42,750 bases of DNA, from contig NZ_QFQZ01000039.1 in the NCBI RefSeq assembly GCF_003243465.1, positions 1 through 42,750 on the forward strand, written 5' to 3'. Under the pieces are notes generated by a model that saw only the letters and a program-made list of their open reading frames with translations, did no database searches and was not told where the DNA came from. Source of the DNA: Caulobacter segnis. Lineage in GTDB: Bacteria > Pseudomonadota > Alphaproteobacteria > Caulobacterales > Caulobacteraceae. Both the position numbers and the translations under genes were made by a program. Shown here piece after piece: positions 40,898-42,750 of the stretch. Every line of letters starts with the position of its first letter. The first letter of the stretch is position 1.

Positions 40898-42454
40898 TTA
40901 GTCGAGCGCGACGACCACCACGGACTTGGCCGGAATGGCCAGCGTCAGGGTGTCGCCGGCGATCTTGCCGCCCTTGAACGGAACCGGCGCCACGGTCGGC
41001 TTTGCTCCGAAGGCGTTCATCGCGTCCATCTTGTCGGCGGTCATTACCTGGCCCGACACCGACTTGGCCTTCAGGCCGCCCAGCGCCACCGAGAGCTTGA
41101 CGCTGTCATCCGGCGACATGTTGGCGACCGCCACATAGGTCTTGCCGTCCTTGCCCTTCGCCGCCGAGGCGTTGAAGGCCGGGATCTTGGTTCCAGCCAC
41201 GTCGATCTCGGGCGCGGTGACGTCCAGCGGGATCGCCGTGGAGTCCTGGAACGGCACGTACATCTTGTAGGCGTAATAGGTCGGCGTCAGAACGATCTGG
41301 TCGCCCTTGGTCAGGATCATCGCCTGCAGCACGTTGATCGTCTGGGCGATGTTCGTCATCTTCACGCGCTCCGTATAGCGATGGAAGATGTTGAAGTTGG
41401 CCGCCGCCAGAACGCCGTCGCGCAGGGTGTTCAGCTGATAGAGGTGGCCAGGGTTGGTGCCTGGCTCGACATCGTACCAGGTGCCCCATTCGTCGACATA
41501 AAGACCGATCCGCTTCTTGGGATCGTTCTTGTCCATGATCGCGATGTGCTTCTGAAGGATGTCGTCCATCTTCAGCGTGCGCGAGAAGGTCTGCCCCCAG
41601 GCGGCCTTGTCGAAGCCGGTGGCCGCGCCCTTCTTGTCCCACTCGCCGGTGGGCAGGGTGTAGTAGTGCAGCGAGATGGCGTCCATGAACCGGCCGGCGT
41701 TCTTGGTCACCACATCGGTCCAGTTGGTGTCGCCGGCGTTGGCGCCCGAGGCGACGCGCATCGCGGGATTGTCGGCGTTCTTGTGGAAGAAGGCCGAGAA
41801 GCGGCGGTATTCGTTGGAGTAGTACTCCGGCGTCATCTCGCCGCCACAGCCCCAGCTCTCATTGCCGATGCCGATGAACGGCACCTTGAACGGCTTGTCG
41901 CGGCCATTGGCGCGGCGCTCTTGCGCCAGGGTGTCGTCGCCCGGCGAAATCATGTACTCGATCCACTCGCGCATCTCGGTCGGGTCGGACGAACCCATGT
42001 TGATCGAGACGTAGGGGTCCGCGCCTACCTGCTCGGCGAAGTCCATGAATTCGTGCGTGCCGAAGGCGTTGGTCTCGGGCGAGCCGCCCCACCAGTTGTT
42101 CTTGCGCGAGGGCCGCTTGTCGCGCGGGCCGATGCCGTCGCGCCAGCGGTACTCGTCGGCGAAGCAGCCGCCCGGCCAGCGGATCACCGGGACCTTGATG
42201 TCCTTCAGCGCCGTGACGACGTCCGTGCGGATGCCGCGGACGTTGGGGATCTTGGAGTCGGGGCCGACCCAGACGCCATCATAGATGCCCGCGCCCAGAT
42301 GTTCCGAGAATTGGCCGTAGATATAGCGCGAGATCGGCGCACCGGGCTTGTCGGCCTTCAGGGTCGCCGTCGCGGAAAGTTCGCCCGCCTGGGCGCTCGC
42401 CGCCATCGCCAGCAGCGCCACCGCCGCGCTTAGAAACGTCTTGGCCATCGCCAT
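40898..42454 (-). CDS. GH51 alpha-L-arabinofuranosidase, secreted
   Basis: A 518-residue retaining arabinofuranosidase. A Sec signal peptide (about residues 1-23, cleaved after AQA) sends it out of the cytoplasm, unlike many intracellular GH51 enzymes. The acid/base is Glu199 in GIGNESWGCGG and the nucleophile is Glu322 in LYVDEWGTWYDV. Other family marks are IYGQFSEHLGAGIYDGVWVG, IRWPGGCFADEYRWRDGIGP and AISLHYYTLPTG. The C-terminal part is a beta-sandwich. It removes arabinose side chains from plant cell wall polymers, matching the neighbouring GH95 enzyme. A terminator follows; a possible operator lies 78 bp upstream. Confidence 0.94.
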   Translation of the reverse strand: MAMAKTFLSAAVALLAMAASAQAGELSATATLKADKPGAPISRYIYGQFSEHLGAGIYDGVWVGPDSKIPNVRGIRTDVVTALKDIKVPVIRWPGGCFADEYRWRDGIGPRDKRPSRKNNWWGGSPETNAFGTHEFMDFAEQVGADPYVSINMGSSDPTEMREWIEYMISPGDDTLAQERRANGRDKPFKVPFIGIGNESWGCGGEMTPEYYSNEYRRFSAFFHKNADNPAMRVASGANAGDTNWTDVVTKNAGRFMDAISLHYYTLPTGEWDKKGAATGFDKAAWGQTFSRTLKMDDILQKHIAIMDKNDPKKRIGLYVDEWGTWYDVEPGTNPGHLYQLNTLRDGVLAAANFNIFHRYTERVKMTNIAQTINVLQAMILTKGDQIVLTPTYYAYKMYVPFQDSTAIPLDVTAPEIDVAGTKIPAFNASAAKGKDGKTYVAVANMSPDDSVKLSVALGGLKAKSVSGQVMTADKMDAMNAFGAKPTVAPVPFKGGKIAGDTLTLAIPAKSVVVVALD

Positions 42455-42531
42455 CTAATTCCCTCTCCACTACGCGCGGAAGCTTCTATGGCTCCGCCCC
42501 TCTACCGGCAGCGTGCATAGCAGCCGTTATT

Positions 42532-42542
42532 TTGTCGTACAA
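42532..42542. promoter_or_regulatory. TTGTCGTACAA palindrome upstream of GH51 gene
   Basis: TTGT-CGT-ACAA is an interrupted palindrome in the 162-bp gap between the GH51 gene and the next minus-strand gene. Its form is like operators of GntR-type sugar regulators. It is the only palindrome I noticed in the gap; the regulator is not in the window. Confidence 0.4.
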
Positions 42543-42616
42543 TAAGGCGCTTTACCGCCCATGTGCAGATCATGCGAAAACCGTCGGCCCCTTGCGGAGC
42601 CGGCGGCCTGTTGGTC

Positions 42617-42750
42617 CTAGTGGTTATCTCTGGGCAGGCCCTTTGTCTGGGCGATGCGCTGGTATTTGACCGCGGGTTCGAGGACGGCGCCGGTTTCGAG
42701 CTGACCGACGACGGCGCGCTGGATTTCCTGCCAGGGGGTTTGGCTTTCGG
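42617..42750 (-). CDS. C-terminal 44 residues of an unidentified protein (cut by window edge)
   Basis: On the minus strand an open frame enters at the window edge and stops at TAG 42619-42617. The end reads WQEIQRAVVGQLETGAVLEP and then AVKYQRIAQTKGLPRDNH. Codon choice is like that of the neighbours and the frame is clean, so it is probably a real gene end. The tail is reminiscent of sugar-acid dehydratases of the IlvD/Edd family, which would fit an arabinose/xylose degradation setting, but the piece is too short for a firm call. It is upstream of the GH51 gene on the same strand, 162 bp away. Confidence 0.55.
   Translation of the reverse strand, partial: ESQTPWQEIQRAVVGQLETGAVLEPAVKYQRIAQTKGLPRDNH

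Noticed and set aside
1..42750. Mobile elements, CRISPR arrays, tRNA or rRNA genes
   Set aside because: I saw no transposase motifs, no regularly spaced repeats and no tRNA- or rRNA-like sequence; gene content and codon use are even across the window.

Overview
This window reads as chromosomal DNA of a Caulobacter-type alphaproteobacterium. The evidence is the very high GC content, the compact flagellin locus (two short flagellins, flaF, flbT, flmG and flmH in the Caulobacter order), sigma-54 promoters in front of both flagellin genes, a CtrA-like box that contains a GANTC methylation site, and the many GTG/TTG starts. I see no insertion sequence, prophage, CRISPR array, rRNA or tRNA. Gene names are assigned from recognisable motifs and gene order, not from a database search.

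Region by region. (1) 1-4924: flagellar filament locus. A truncated flagellin and a complete flagellin lie on the minus strand, followed upstream by the flaF-flbT pair, which encodes post-transcriptional control of flagellin. Divergent from these are flmG (TPR plus glycosyltransferase) and flmH (acetyltransferase) for flagellin glycosylation. (2) 5026-11710: mixed housekeeping and accessory genes: a MoxR-type ATPase, a lipoprotein, a universal stress protein, an HD hydrolase overlapping a NUDIX/winged-helix protein of the NAD-regulator type, a fatty acid hydroxylase (sterol desaturase superfamily) with a small membrane protein, and an outer-membrane barrel. (3) 11948-15731: a KAS III-like synthase, a three-gene polar amino acid ABC transporter, and a small GIY-YIG-like protein. 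(4) 15778-21365: recG, a DUF808 membrane protein, a phosphotransferase with a DUF6285 partner, and a DUF3089 protein that lacks the expected serine nucleophile. (5) 21398-24091: an SCP2-type thiolase directly behind a fused HMG-CoA-synthase-like/DUF35 protein. (6) 24194-26064: kdsA and hldD, for the Kdo and heptose of the LPS inner core.

(7) 26127-30392: a photoprotection block containing a classical DNA photolyase, a cyclopropane-fatty-acid synthase and, convergent to them, an iron-sulfur bacterial cryptochrome/photolyase. A TGATCC-N18-TATTAG element of the kind used by ECF sigma-E (singlet oxygen response) lies upstream of the photolyase, inside the start of kdsA. (8) 30482-33583: sulfur amino acid genes (cysteine synthase, 3-mercaptopyruvate sulfurtransferase, cystathionine beta-lyase). 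(9) 33685-38423: a DUF4126 membrane protein overlapping a mercuric-reductase-like flavoprotein, an Old Yellow Enzyme and a COG2509-type FAD protein. (10) 38473-42750: secreted plant-polysaccharide enzymes, a GH95 fucosidase-type protein and a GH51 arabinofuranosidase, then the tail of another minus-strand gene.

The observations I rate highest are the matched A-loop hairpins at the 5' ends of both flagellin messages, whose stems differ by compensating changes; the thiolase/HMGCS-DUF35 module that resembles the archaeal mevalonate complex; the putative sigma-E promoter buried in kdsA; and the terminator placed 23 bp ahead of the GH95 gene. No stretch longer than 300 bases lacks a gene.
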